From contig JAJEKV010000033.1 in the NCBI GenBank assembly GCA_021234155.1, positions 7,928,635-7,992,634 on the forward strand: 64,000 nucleotides of DNA, read 5' to 3'. This document shows, in pieces, positions 1 to 10,894 of this stretch. Origin of the DNA: Isoetes taiwanensis (lineage: Eukaryota; Streptophyta; Lycopodiopsida; Isoetales; Isoetaceae). Numbering within the stretch: position 1 is the stretch's first letter; each line of letters begins with the position of its first letter. The position numbers were made by a program, and so were the translations under genes. Below the pieces are notes generated by a model. The model had not been told where the DNA came from, searched no databases, and saw only the letters and a program-made list of their open reading frames with translations.

Positions 1-588
1 CATTCCATGAAATGTTAATTTATGTTTTCTATGCACGGCCAAACACAATTTCAGAAGTTTTTGCATACTTGCAAATGAAATAAAGGTACATAAACAGATG
101 GAACTCATCTTCTCAAGGAATTAGTATCATTGAGGAAGTTTGAAACAGTGTAGTTTATATGATAGTTTACAGATGCCATTTCTGTATGATCGTGAATGAG
201 TTTTGAACATGTATGACAACATCCAAACTCAATTTGCAGTTGAGTTTCTTCAAGACTGTTTGGACCAGTGAGTCCTCTGCTGCAAGTTTAATTAGTCAGT
301 TTTACTTTGACCCTTAAATTAATGATAAGCAGTTGCGCACTCCTGGGTAATGGCGCTCATCAAAATCTTGACAGATAACCATACTATGGCATATTATTTA
401 CGCATATAAATATTCAATTAGCTGTTGCATAATATTAAGGATCATATTTCTATTTTTCCATTTTGCCATGGTCCGTACTATTGAACATCAACTTCACAAG
501 CTTGCCATTTATACTCCAATGGCATTTTATGTTCTTGTGAAAAGCTTTTTCCGTATTCGGTTTTTTCATATTTGTGGTTCGGATGCAG
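1..588 (+). other. Intron sequence upstream of first visible KEA3-like exon
   Basis: AT-rich sequence with no convincing coding exon. It ends in a good 3' splice site (AG at 587-588) feeding the first recognisable exon of the KEA3-like gene, so it is most simply an intron of that gene. The membrane-spanning exons should lie upstream of the window. Confidence 0.6.
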
Positions 589-1971
589 CAAATTTATGAC
601 GGAGAAAATGTTAATATCAGCGAAGCAATTGTGATCACTGGATTTGGTCAGATGGGCCAGGTGGGATATTGAGCTGTAATCTAAGTTTAGCTCTTGAACT
701 TGACAATCCATCTAATGTATGTTATTTCCATTGAAGGTTCTTGCAAACTTTCTATCTACTGGATTTAGTGGTGACAAAAGCAACTGGACATATGTAGCTT
801 TTGATTTGGATCCCAAACGAGTGAAGGTATGGTGCACTTCTGTTTTTCTGTATGTTTTCAAATTTTATTGATCCTTTATCCTGATCCTGTTCCTCGTTCT
901 ATAAAGCCAGATGGCCAGAAAGATGGGATTCCCAGTCTTCTATGGTGACGGATCTAGGCCAGAAGTACTTCAGACTGCTGGTATCAATTTCCCCATGGCT
1001 ATAATGGTAATGTACACTGGCAGAGACAAGGCAGTTCGATCCGTTGAGAGGCTGCGCCTTGCTTTTCCTAAGGTACCACAGATGCTGAAGGTCTTTGTTT
1101 CCTCAAAGCTAGTAGTATGCTTGTAACTTGTGGATGCTCATAATCTTATTCTGGCATCAGCCCAGCTATGGGGCTGCCCAGTTATGGGCATCTGTAATTT
1201 ATGAGATATGGCAAGGAGTCTTTAAGAAAGTGAAAAAGTTGTTGCTCTAAGTCGGGAATTATGTGCAGACACAAATATATGCCAGGGCACATGACCTAGA
1301 GCATCTTTCTGAACTACAGAAAGCTGGTGCGACAAATGCTATTCTAGAGACCGCAGAGGTAATACGTGATCCTTGATTACCTTGGAGTCTGGAATGTAAC
1401 GACAGCCTGCAACAAACTAACGAGTTTTACGTACTTTGTAGACAAGTCTAGAGCTTGGATCAGTATTGCTACAAGGTCTTGGTGTGATGTCTGATGATGT
1501 CCTACATTTAAAGAAAATGATGCGCGAATCAATGAAACTTCGTGCTCAAGAGATAATAGAGAACAAGAATAACAATTTATTAATTCCTTCAGAGGTAATC
1601 CTCAGTACTGAAATTTCTTGATTTATCAAAAGCAATAATCAACTTTCGTGTTTATCTTTTCGTAGGAAAAATCAAATATAAACAGCACAACTTCGAGCAA
1701 TGGGAAATACATGCTAACATCCATATCTGGACTTGCGAGTAAAGGTACAACAATCATTTCTACAGAGAGCATGATGGAAAAAGCAGTCAGTTCTGGCTTA
1801 AGTGCTGACAACGGGGTGGCATCCAGAGGAGACAAAAATTACAAACAAAATGATGTGGACACAAGGGGCATTACATTGTGTTCTTTGCAGGAGAATGAAG
1901 ATTTAGGAGACACAAAGACAGATAAACTAGACGAAACAATAATCTGCGTCAACCCCGAAGAAGTTCCTTGA
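589..1971 (+). CDS. KEA3: K+ efflux antiporter 3-like, chloroplastic (3' exons, partial)
   Basis: Six exons splice in frame at 589-660, 737-826, 911-1072, 1269-1358, 1442-1594 and 1666-1971, ending in TGA at 1969-1971. They give the C-terminal nucleotide-binding (TrkA-N/RCK) domain of a CPA2 K+/H+ antiporter: the Rossmann motif GFGQMGQVLANFLS, then FDLDPKRVKMARKMGFPVFYGDGSRP, then IYARAHDLEHLSELQKAGATNAILE, followed by a variable Ser/Thr-rich tail. In the KEA3 family this domain lies in the chloroplast stroma and regulates a thylakoid K+/H+ exchanger that dissipates the proton gradient. The match is closer to KEA3 than to KEA1/2 because of the GQMGQVLANFLS and GVMSDDV stretches. The exon ending at 1072 was chosen because reading further inserts residues into a conserved block. 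The antiporter membrane domain is outside the window. No frame disruption is seen, so this is probably a functional gene. Confidence 0.9.
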
Positions 1972-3567
1972 CGTGCAAGTTGAATGATAATTTGTGGTTA
2001 ATTCTTTTTTTAAAAAGAAGGGGAGAGTATCTAGTTCTTGGTAATGTGTTCTACTTCTTTATTTTGACGTGGATTGTATTGGAGCATGCCATCACCTACG
2101 ATTTAAATCAGTAGCCATACAACATTTTGTTCATCCTTTTTTATAATAATTTTATTCATTTTTTTCATAACAATTTTGTTGCATCGTTACAAACTCTTTT
2201 GGAGACTGACTCTTATTTGTTAGGTTTTATAAAAATCTCACGACCTCGTTGTTTCAAGTCAATTCCTATAAACGTTTGTGTTAAAAAGTCTGATCGATGA
2301 CGTTCCATTAAAACAATTGGTTGAAACAAAACTTTAAGCATGCACTTGATGTCCTCTTTCATTTAAGTCTTTCATTTAAGTCTTTAGTTCATATGACAAT
2401 ACCTCTCTTTATTCAACTTTGATAAATTCTATTTGGATCATTTTGCTTTTTTGCTCTTAGATTGTAAGATTTATTTGTTTACTTTGATCTTGGTCAGATC
2501 TCACTTTCTTAGAAAATTATTGTCCCTCGAGGTATCCTATTAAGCTCGGATTTCTATAAAAACTATTTTTTTTAAAGCTAGAAGATGAACACGTTTTGGG
2601 GTGAGAAACAAACAATGGTTTTCTTAATTGGTGAATGTATTTCTTTCAGCTAATAAGTTTAAAAGTTGAGGGTATTTTATTATATAAGATTCTCAAAGGT
2701 TTTTGTTTTGTATTCGTATATGATGGTGTATGTTGCTGATGGTGGAAAATAGGTTTTGCAATAGCGTAGGTTTGCTTTTGGATAGCTACTACAGTTAACA
2801 AATTTGTTATGAAAGTAGGGGCAATAAATTTGTTGAATCCTGGCTTTCATGAGCATGTCATGGCCTATTTAAGCCATCTTTGGTGCAACCATTTATTTGA
2901 ATTACAGATATTACCTTAGCTTAAGGCCCGTTTCTTGTTGTTCTAAAGGTGTGCTTTTTTTATTGGTTCTTGCTTGCAGAATACAATGTGTGCACAAAAT
3001 GAGGGCTACATTGCAGAAGGCAATGGAGAAGGGCCGTCGTTATGGAAGGAATTATAGGGCACATCTAAAGAAGAATCGAAAATGTTTTTGGTGCCAGATT
3101 CATGACTACAAAGTCGGACTGTTGTCTTCTTACATGCCCAATTTGCTGATGCATAGCTTATTTTTGTTGTTTTGACTCTAATCTATGACCAGTTGGATTA
3201 GTGGTCTAGCACCTTGTCGGAGCATTTGGCAGATTCATGGGGTAGAAGCAAGGAGGAATTGCTTTGGCCGGAGGGTTCAATTCCTTATGCCTCGTTCATA
3301 GAAAATTCTGCTTGCAGGGAGGTGTGTTGCTTGACTAAAGGCCATGTGGAAGTTATGGTATGTAGGGTAGCATACAATTGCTCTTGAATTGCTGTTTGAA
3401 GCTACGATATGCTGGTTTTAGGTACGCCTGATTTGTGACTTCCTGGATATTTGGTTATGGCAGCTTAGGCCCTTTTTCCGCGATAGTCTTATTTCTAAAA
3501 GTCATATATTCTATCAAATGATGTTTGACCATCTATTGTCCTAAAAGAAAATCACTTTTCCATGGAG
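1972..3567. other. KEA3-like 3' UTR and intergenic sequence; unidentified ORF at 2897-3175
   Basis: The first few hundred bases are AT-rich and suit a 3' UTR. A short plus-strand reading frame at 2897-3175 contains a basic stretch (MEKGRRYGRNYRAHLKKNRK) and one CxxC-like pair, but I recognise no family and see no flanking partner exon. The rest shows no gene or clear repeat. Confidence 0.4.
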
Positions 3568-4077
3568 TGCCAACTTCCAGATGAACTACTAAGAACACTA
3601 CTCCAAATACCTGCTCCCGAAGCACTCCCTCCTATTCCTAGCGTCTCCATGATCCTCGAAGTGGTCGAAGTAGCGCTCACTCCAAGATCGTGCACGCACT
3701 CTGGGGGCTGTTGCACTAGGCTATGCCACAGCAAATGACGCTCGAAACGGAGTTTCGAGTGCGAAGAAGGTTCCCAGGGTGTTGGGCCAGGAAAAGAGGT
3801 ATAGGGTTAGGATTTAGGTTAATATAGGTTAGGGTCCACATGGCATGACACGTGGCTCCACGTGGCTCCAATGGAACATGGCCATGTGGCGGTCGCCCAA
3901 TAGGATAAAGCCATGTGGAAAAATGGGCCTTATCCTAAGGTTATCCAAGTTATATACTTAACTTAGATGTGCACCCATGTCACTTCCTAAGGTATACAAG
4001 GCTACGAAAGTAGACTTGTATAGTGACGGGCCCGGAAATATACGTATTTATAGCGTATATTTCCCTGGAACATCACA
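3568..4077 (-). repeat. 3' LTR of minus-strand chromovirus
   Basis: The right boundary ends ...ACATCACA, immediately followed on the plus strand by a pyrimidine run (4078-4092), which is the polypurine tract on the coding strand. The left boundary TGCCAACTTCC was placed because a related fragment near 31,877 starts with nearly the same bases after unrelated flanking DNA. Length is about 510 bp. The left boundary is less certain than the right. Confidence 0.65.
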
Positions 4078-4092
4078 TTCTCCCCCCCCTTA
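4078..4092 (-). other. Polypurine tract
   Basis: On the minus strand an uninterrupted purine stretch (AAGGGGGGGGAGAA-like) directly abuts the start of the 3' LTR, the expected plus-strand priming site of the chromovirus. Confidence 0.75.
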
Positions 4093-4939
4093 GGATAATG
4101 TTGTCCTCAGCATTACGCTAAGGTGACGAACCTATACTATCCCTGCAAAACAACATAAGTATACAACTTCGACTTTACTGAAATGATCAACTTCCTATTA
4201 AACAGTTAACATTTAATATAGGCTATATTTGTACCTATACAAAATTATATGGCCTTAACAAGGTTACTCCTTATAATGACTCAAAACATTATCACAAAAG
4301 TTATTAGGGTTCATAATTTAAGTCTAAAATCATGGCTCCCCATCTCCACGTAATGCACTCCTCCTCGATGCTCCCGTCGAGTAGCACATTACGTTAATTT
4401 AGTTAATAAGTTTGTGGTTTTAGGGGACCACCCTCCTAATTACCTCCTTGAGCCCGAACTATTAGCTCAAGGTTACCCTACTACCTTGCACTCGATCATG
4501 GCCCCATAAGGATTTGAGCTTAAGGACCATTTAAGATGATCCTGTCATTGCCCATGATCAAGTGCTACCTTGTACACGATCCCCTAGATCTAGTACACCC
4601 AAGTGCCTCATGCCCCTGAGGGTTTTAAGCTAGGGAACGTCTTACGATCCCATCATCGCGCATGATCACTCATTCTCACCATGACCCCCCCATGGTCAGG
4701 TACGTGTGCCACGCATCGTGGCATAGAGATCATCCGACAGATGTCCCATCATCGCCCAACATGCCTTTCTTCCTCTCTCACATGACCCTCCTGGTCATGC
4801 GCACCCTTGGTGCATATTGGCCTAGAGAATGCCTTTGGGGCGTATCTCATCATCGCCTACACTTTCAAGATCCTGGCACATGCACTCTACTGGCTAGGAT
4901 GCATATGCCACACTCAAGCTAACTAAGAAATACACTTAG

Positions 4940-5503
4940 CTAAGCACCTGGCAAGTCGGCATCGACGAGCTCGGAGATGACTCGGCCATCGAACTCCCTC
5001 ATGAAGTCTAGGTATTGCTTCTCTAGATCTTGCTTCAATACGGGCAAGTGCTTCCACTTGACCAAATATTGGAGGAACTGAGACCTTCTGATCTTCTTGA
5101 GTGCCGTATCAAGAATCAATTTAGGCACAATTTCAACTTGTTCCTCTGTCATTTCCAACAAGGTTGGAGTTTCCAAAACCTCATTGAGATTTGGATTATG
5201 CCTTTTTAAGAGGCTCACATGGAAGACCTTATGGATTTTGAGCTGTGCAGGGAGATCTAGCTTGTAGGCCTGGGTGCCCACCCGCTCTAAAATCTTAAAG
5301 GGACCTGCCCACCTAGGAGCGAGCTTCTTGCAGTTCCCTATGTGAAGCTTGGCTTGCTTCACCTTAATCTTCAGCCACACACTGTCGCCTACCTTGAATT
5401 CTCTTACAGTCCTGTGCCTGTCGGCCACACTCTTTTGCCGACTTCTTGCCGCTAAAAGATATCCCCTTACTTCTTCAACCAGCTGCTGCATATCTGATAA
5501 CAT
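4940..5503 (-). pseudogene. Integrase C-terminus with chromodomain (chromovirus)
   Basis: A 187-residue open segment. The first part matches the integrase C-terminal GPY/F region: ADRHRTVREFKVGDSVWLKI, then LAPRWAGPFKILERVGTQAYKLDLP and IHKVFHVSLLKRH. The last 70 residues form a chromodomain, with VEIVPKLILDTALKKIR followed by QYLVKWKHLP. Chromodomains steer chromovirus integration toward particular chromatin. The usual second aromatic/acidic part (WE after the LVKWKG-like strand) is altered. The segment is separated from the integrase core to its right by a frame break. Confidence 0.85.
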
Positions 5504-5530
5504 TTGCTGGGTTGTGCCCTATATTAGGGG

Positions 5531-6459
5531 TCAGACACGATACCCATAATTAATCATGAAAGGAGACATCTGCGACGATTCCTGCTTTGTGCTGTTGTAG
5601 GCGAACTCCACTAAGTGGATAAAATCATCCCACTTAGACTGCTTATTCCAAACATAATTCCTTAGCATGTCTTCAATGATTCGGTTTGTGTGTTTTGTCT
5701 GACCATCCGTCTGAGGATGATAAGCCGTGCTCATGGAGAGCTTGGTCTGAATGGTGCTAAACAAATCCTGCCAGAATGCACTCATAAATTTTGAGTCTCT
5801 ATCCGAGATTATTTCACGAGGAATGTCATGGAGTCTAAAAATCTCCTTGGTAAATAATACGACAGTATCTAGTGCCGTGTCTGTGGTTCTACAAGGCACA
5901 AAGTGTGCCATCTTGGACCACTTATCTACAACCACCATCAATGCATCTTTGCCTCTTATAGTTCTTGGGAGTCCCGTAATGAAATCCATATGACTTCCCA
6001 TTTTGCATTCGGTACGGGTAACGGCTCTAAAGCTCCTGGAATTCGGAGTTGCTCTGCTTTGGTCTGCTGACATAGCTGACACTCCCGAATATATTTGGCT
6101 ACATGTTTCTTCATGCCTGGCCATAAATAACTACTTCTGATCTTGAAATAGGTCTTCATGAACCCTCCATGTCCGGCTATGGGACTGTTGTGTGTACCAT
6201 GGAGTATCAACTTTCTTACTCCCGAAGATCCTGGTACACACAACTTATTCTTATGATATAGCAGGTTACCTTCCTTCTTATAATGCTTGAAAGTCTCCCT
6301 TTCCTTATCTGTTCTTGCCTCTTTAGAGAGGCTTGTCCATACTTCCTTAAAGTCGCCATCTGATGGCAACGTCTCTTCAATCCTCCTGCCATACTCACTT
6401 GTGAGAGTCGATATGGCTGCAATGGGTTCTTGTCTCAAATAGCCTCCTGGAGAGGGCAT
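5531..6459 (-). pseudogene. Integrase zinc-binding and catalytic domains (chromovirus)
   Basis: Two overlapping open segments. The right one (about 5,956-6,459) holds the HHCC zinc finger: H-x-H in HNSPIAGHGGF, then CQLCQQTK. The left one (5,531-6,124) holds the rve core with MDFITGLPRT, VVVDKWSKMAHFVP, the second catalytic Asp in ISDRDSKF and the Glu in the NRIIEDMLR stretch. It would insert the cDNA into host chromosomes. A frameshift near 6,000 separates zinc finger and core, so the copy is inactive. Confidence 0.88.
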
Positions 6460-6479
6460 CTGCGACTACATTCAGCTTG

Positions 6480-7665
6480 CCAGGCTTGTAGACTATTTCG
6501 AAGTCGTTCTCTTCGAGAAACTCCATCTACCTCCTTTGTCTTAGATTCAGGAGTGGTTGCATGAAGATGTATTGGAGACTTTGATGATCTGTATCTAATT
6601 GAAACTTTCTTGCCAACAAGTAGTGTCTCCAGATTCTTAAGGCCCTCACAATGGCCAAAAGCTCTTGGTCATGAGTCGAGTAGCATTGCTCCGCATCATT
6701 CATCTTCTTGGGAGTCGTATGCGACTACCCTTCCCTCCTGCATGAGGACTGCTCCCGTTGCTAACTTGCTAGCATCTGTTGCCACAAGCTTATCCTTGCT
6801 TGGATCCGGTAGGATGAGGACCGGTGTTGTGGTTAGTGCCTCTTTGAGCTTTTCAAAGGAGGCTTGGACATTCTCGAGCCAATGCTTTGTCCAATCCTTC
6901 GTCTTCTTATCTTTGGTGAGGTCTGATAGAGGGGACGCCCACCTCACGAAGTCCTTTATGAATTTCCGATAATACCCTGCCAAGCCGAGGAAGCTTCTTA
7001 CTTCTCCCACATTCCTAGGTGCTGGCCAATCCACTATGGCCTCAATCTTTGCCGGATCTGTGGAGATCCCTTCAGCTGACACCACATGTCCCAAGTACTC
7101 CACTCGGCCTGTTGCGAAGTGGCACTTGGAAAGCTTGCCGTACAATCGATGCCGCCTTAGCTTCTCCAAAACCATTCTCAGGTGCTGACAATGCTCTTCT
7201 ATGGTCTTGCTATAGACTAGGATGTCATCGAAAAATACGATGACGAATTCATCCAAGAATTATCTGAAGATATCACTCATCAAGCGCTTGAATGTTGCTG
7301 GGGCGTTCGATAAGCCAAAAGGCATTACCGTGAACTCATAGTGCCCATACCGCGTTCTGAAAGCGGTTTTGTGGATGTCTTCTTCCTTGATCCTTATCTG
7401 ATGATAGCCCGACCTTAGGTCAATTTTGGAGGAATTTTGCTCCCTGGAGTTGGTCCATCAAGTCATCCGCCCTTGGCAGAGCATATTTGTTCTTTATCGT
7501 TTGCTTATTAAGCTGACGATAGTTAATGCACATCCTTAGACTTTCGTCTTTCTTCTTGACGGAAAGGATGGGTGCTCCAAAGGGAGACACGCTTGCTCTT
7601 ATCAATCCGAGCTCAAGCAGTTCTTGTAACTGCTTCTTAAGCTCTACCAGCTCTGGAGTGCTCAT
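6480..7665 (-). pseudogene. Reverse transcriptase and RNase H (chromovirus)
   Basis: The right segment (7,420-7,665) holds the RT fingers: [20 protein letters not shown], then [20 protein letters not shown]. The left segment (6,696-7,256) holds the palm with [11 protein letters not shown], the catalytic Asp pair in the FFDD form of the usual YVDD box, then [12 protein letters not shown] and [12 protein letters not shown]. RNase H begins in [14 protein letters not shown] and continues in other frames down to about 6,480. Stops and frame shifts separate the parts. Confidence 0.88.
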
Positions 7666-7965
7666 CCTATAGGGTACCTTGCTGGTAGCTCTAGAGTGCT
7701 CATCCTATAGGATGCCTTGCTGGTAGGCTTAGCATCTGGAGCTAGTGTGATTTCGCACTCTACACCCCTATAAGGTGGTAGCTGACAGATTTCATCCGTG
7801 AATACATCATGAAATTAAACTCCTTTATGAGCCTTGCTATTGGCTTAGGCAATTTCCAATTGGCTCATTTCCCTTTGCTTGACTTGGGTCGACTGCCTCT
7901 AATCTCAAGATGTAATCCACCCTATTTCTTATTATGCTTTTCCCCAACTGCTTCATAGAGATGCA

Positions 7966-8505
7966 TTACATAGCTGAAATTACCTTCTTACCTTTTATTA
8001 TGTATCGATTGCCATCCGGCGCTGTCATAGAGATTTCGTTGTGGTCGCAATCTATCATAGCTTTTGCTGGCCTGAGGAATTCCATTCCTAATATGAGTTC
8101 ATATTTCCCAATGTCCATCATTTCCGCCCCCATAGGCCACTTGCTTCCACTAAGGTCTGTGTCAAAACTAATTCTCCTCCCTTTGGTATGGCGAATAGCA
8201 CCGTTTGCCATGCTGACTGGCCTGGGCTTGGACTTCAAGATCTTATTCCTCATGAGAGCAGCAAGCCTTGGAGAGGCAAAGTTATGGGAACTACCTGTGT
8301 CTAGCAATACTACATATGGCTTGCTATCTATGATTCCTTCCGCCGAGATGACTGTAGACTGATTCTTAATCTCCCTTGACTCAATGGCTGCACAAATTTT
8401 ACACTCACCTTCTATGAAGTCTTGAGGTTCCTGTTGGTCGCCTTCTTCTTCATCTCCCTCGGCTGGTGATTCCCAATCGGCAAGTTCAGCTAGTGCCGCC
8501 GACAT
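7966..8505 (-). pseudogene. Retropepsin-like protease region (chromovirus)
   Basis: A 179-residue open segment with the aspartic protease motif LLDTGSSHNFASPRLA and a downstream LILGMEFL strand, typical of the Ty3/Gypsy polyprotein protease. It overlaps the end of the gag segment by about 20 bp in another frame, and a stop separates it from RT. Confidence 0.85.
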
Positions 8506-9619
8506 AACAAAAGGGCAATTGTGCGTTCGGTGCCCTGGCTGGAATGCTGTCTAGGAGAAATCTAATTGACTTGCCCCCTGATCCTTCCTGTGGCTTGCGG
8601 TCTCTAAATGACTTCCCCTGAGCTTTCCCTTGGTACTGGCCTCCTGCTGGCGTAGAGGCCGCCTGTCTAGTCTGATATTGCCCTACTATCTTTTCTTTGT
8701 ATGGAAGTTGTTTCTGTGCTGGGGTCACTGGTGCCTCTTCTAAGCTGAGAGCTTTATCTTCTGCTTTCCCAATTGTTCTCGGGTTGATTGCTCTCACTAG
8801 CCTTTTGATGTTGCTATTGAGGCCCTCGATATACCCATCTACTGCTTGTCTTTCCGTTATCCTTGGGACATTCAATCTCAACCTCATGAACTCTTCCATA
8901 TACTTAGCCACGGACAAATTACCCTGGTCCAACCTATAGAACTGCTGTATTTGTCTGCTGTTGTGGGATCTCGAGACATAGTGCTTACGGAATGCCTTGC
9001 TGAATGTCTTAAACCTGCAGTTGTTTCTTCTCAACTTGTTTGACTTTGCGTATCCCTTCCACCATATTCTGGCTGGCCCTATCAAGTTTGCTGTTGCCAC
9101 CTTGCCTATATCTTTGTCTTTCATTCCATAAGAATTCCCAAATTCTTTCATCTCATCCAGCCATGCTTCGGCCTCTATACCGGACCTGTCCTTACCCGAG
9201 AACTGTCCTAGCTTTCTTGTCTTCCAGACGTTGCTCATTGCACTGTCTACCTTCTTTTGGTAGTCATCTGTTTTTCTGTTCTTGTTTCTGCCCTGCGATG
9301 TGTCTGCCTCATTCTCAGAGCTACTACCGGATCCACTGTCTGAGGTCTCTGATCTGCTAGAGCTGGAAGGAGATGGACTCCTCCTGCCTCTTCTTTTCCT
9401 CTTTCTATCCTTCTCGGTAGCCTAGTTTTCTTCCCTTTCCGGCGGAGGGGCTTCATCAATACCCCCTAGAGGTGGTGGTGGAGGTCCATACTCTTGGGCA
9501 TGCATTAGTGGTGTTGCCCACTGTAGTAACTCCTGCATCTGATTCCTCATCTGAGCCAACCTTGCATTTACTGTTTCAACTGTCATGTCTTGTTCATCGT
9601 CGTGTTCTCGGCCGAACAA
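8486..9619 (-). pseudogene. Gag of the minus-strand chromovirus
   Basis: The segment at 8,486-9,238 has the retrotransposon gag signature: GIEAEAWLDEMKEF, then RIWWKGYA, then FRKHYVSRSHNSRQIQQFYRLDQGNLSVAKYMEEF. The upstream segments 9,247-9,459 and 9,422-9,619 carry a Pro/Arg-rich and an MQELLQW-containing N-terminal region in different frames. A zinc knuckle is not evident. The gag start lies near 9,619 and the element stops being recognisable shortly to the right. Confidence 0.8.
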
Positions 9620-9914
9620 GTTTCTAGGTTGCCACTGGTACTACCGGCCTTGGCCTTGAGACCCTGAACCGGTGTTCCTGGCTGCAAGTATTGGTCATCA
9701 ATGTTGTTACTTAGGTTATACATTATCTAATCTTATTTACAAGTCAATTATTGTTAGGCATAAAAGAAATCATGGTAAAATTTCAACTTATAAGTCAAAG
9801 ACAAGTTATGGCAACTAATATACGAGACTATGCATTATAGAGAAGTATATAGTAATACATGGAACTGAGGATATTTTTATACATTTTAATAATAATATAT
9901 GAAAGCAAGAGTGT

Positions 9915-10874
9915 TCATCGTCGAGAACCCTTCATTGATTTGAAGAAGTTCTTCACGTCCTTAAGTCGAAGGCCCTTGCCAACGTTACGCAAGATGTTTC
10001 TAGACGATCCACCTTCGAGAGCTCGAGCCATTTGAGGTGCAGGGAGTGGAGGTGTTATTGCCGCAACGACCATCAATGGTGCATCTCTCAAGTGGCCCCT
10101 GGTGAAGTCGAGGCTGTGGAGTACCACAGATCTCTTGAAGAGGATAATGTGATCCATGTTGCCGCTCAGCTTGGCGTGCTGTCCGAAGCTAGAGAGCGCT
10201 ATGAGGAGCGCCACGACTTCCTCCCCTCGAGGGCTGAACTCCTTATGAAAGACTATCATCTGCCCTTGGCTGAGGACTGGGAGGTAGTACCGGAGTGCCT
10301 TACCCCTTCCTATGGTCAGTGTGCCTGTGCCCTTCCTCTGAGCCGCTCCGCCATAGACGTCCAATGCTAAGAGGTCTTCATGATCTCTCCACATAGTGGT
10401 TGTACTTTCCAAGTTGATGCTGCTGGATGCCTCCCGCATGCTCCTTGATCGAACCATTCGCCTAGAGCTTGGGCCCTTCCCTGGTTTGTACAACCTGCTT
10501 TGGATCTCTTGAAATTCCTCTTCTTGGATGACCGGCTGCCGTTGACGATACATCTCCCTTATGTGTTCGTAGGCGACGATGTCTGACATCATCTCACCGG
10601 TGTAGGAGTGTCTTTCCGCTACTTCTCTTGGGAGTAGTCGATGAAGTCACTCTGCTGTTCTTTTGCAAATCAAGCCTAAGAGCTCGTCGATTCTGAGCCC
10701 TTCTTCTTGGCAGTATGGAAGGTTGAGGATGTCATTTGTCAAAATATATTCCTCCCCTTCGATTACTATTGGTGATAGCGCTGTGATGCCGATTAGTGGT
10801 TCGGTGTCCCGCCTAATGTCTTCATCATTCTTGCTATGCGTCTCTCCATTCTTGCTGCCTTCTTGCTCTCCCAA
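9915..10874 (-). pseudogene. Unknown protein sharing a motif with orfC of the 44-63 kb element
   Basis: Two minus-strand open segments (10,647-10,874 then 9,915-10,592) look like one gene with a break between them. The first contains SPIVIEGEEYILTNDIL, strikingly like TPILVEGKEYLLLSDIL in the repeated orfC genes at 54.3 and 59.7 kb, in both cases preceded by an acidic DED-rich stretch. The second is basic, ends in KNFFKSMKGSRR, and has a beta-strand-like core (LRYYLPVLSQGQMIVFHKEF). I recognise no family. The locus lies between the truncated chromovirus and the MULE and may be a relic of an older relative of the 44-63 kb element. Confidence 0.5.
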
Positions 10875-10894
10875 TCTGGGTTTTCTTCCCCGAG

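Larger units (their letters stand above)
3568..9700 (-). mobile_element. Ty3/Gypsy chromovirus, minus strand, 5' end missing
   Basis: Reading right to left the order is gag, protease, RT, RNase H, integrase with a C-terminal chromodomain, polypurine tract and 3' LTR. This is the canonical Ty3/Gypsy order, and the chromodomain places it among chromoviruses. The pol frame is split by stops and shifts into at least six open segments, so it is not autonomous. A 3' LTR with TG...CA ends and an adjacent polypurine tract is visible at the left. No second LTR and no tRNA-complementary primer-binding site is recognisable to the right of gag: sequence past about 9,700 is unrelated. The 5' end is therefore truncated or replaced. 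Confidence 0.9.

Noticed and set aside
2897-3175. Zinc-finger gene
   Set aside because: Only one CxxC pair and no supporting second pair or neighbouring exon.
9915-10592. Plant virus 30K-type movement protein
   Set aside because: An LALD tetrapeptide followed by beta-strand-like sequence looked suggestive, but the motif is too short and nothing else of that superfamily is recognisable.
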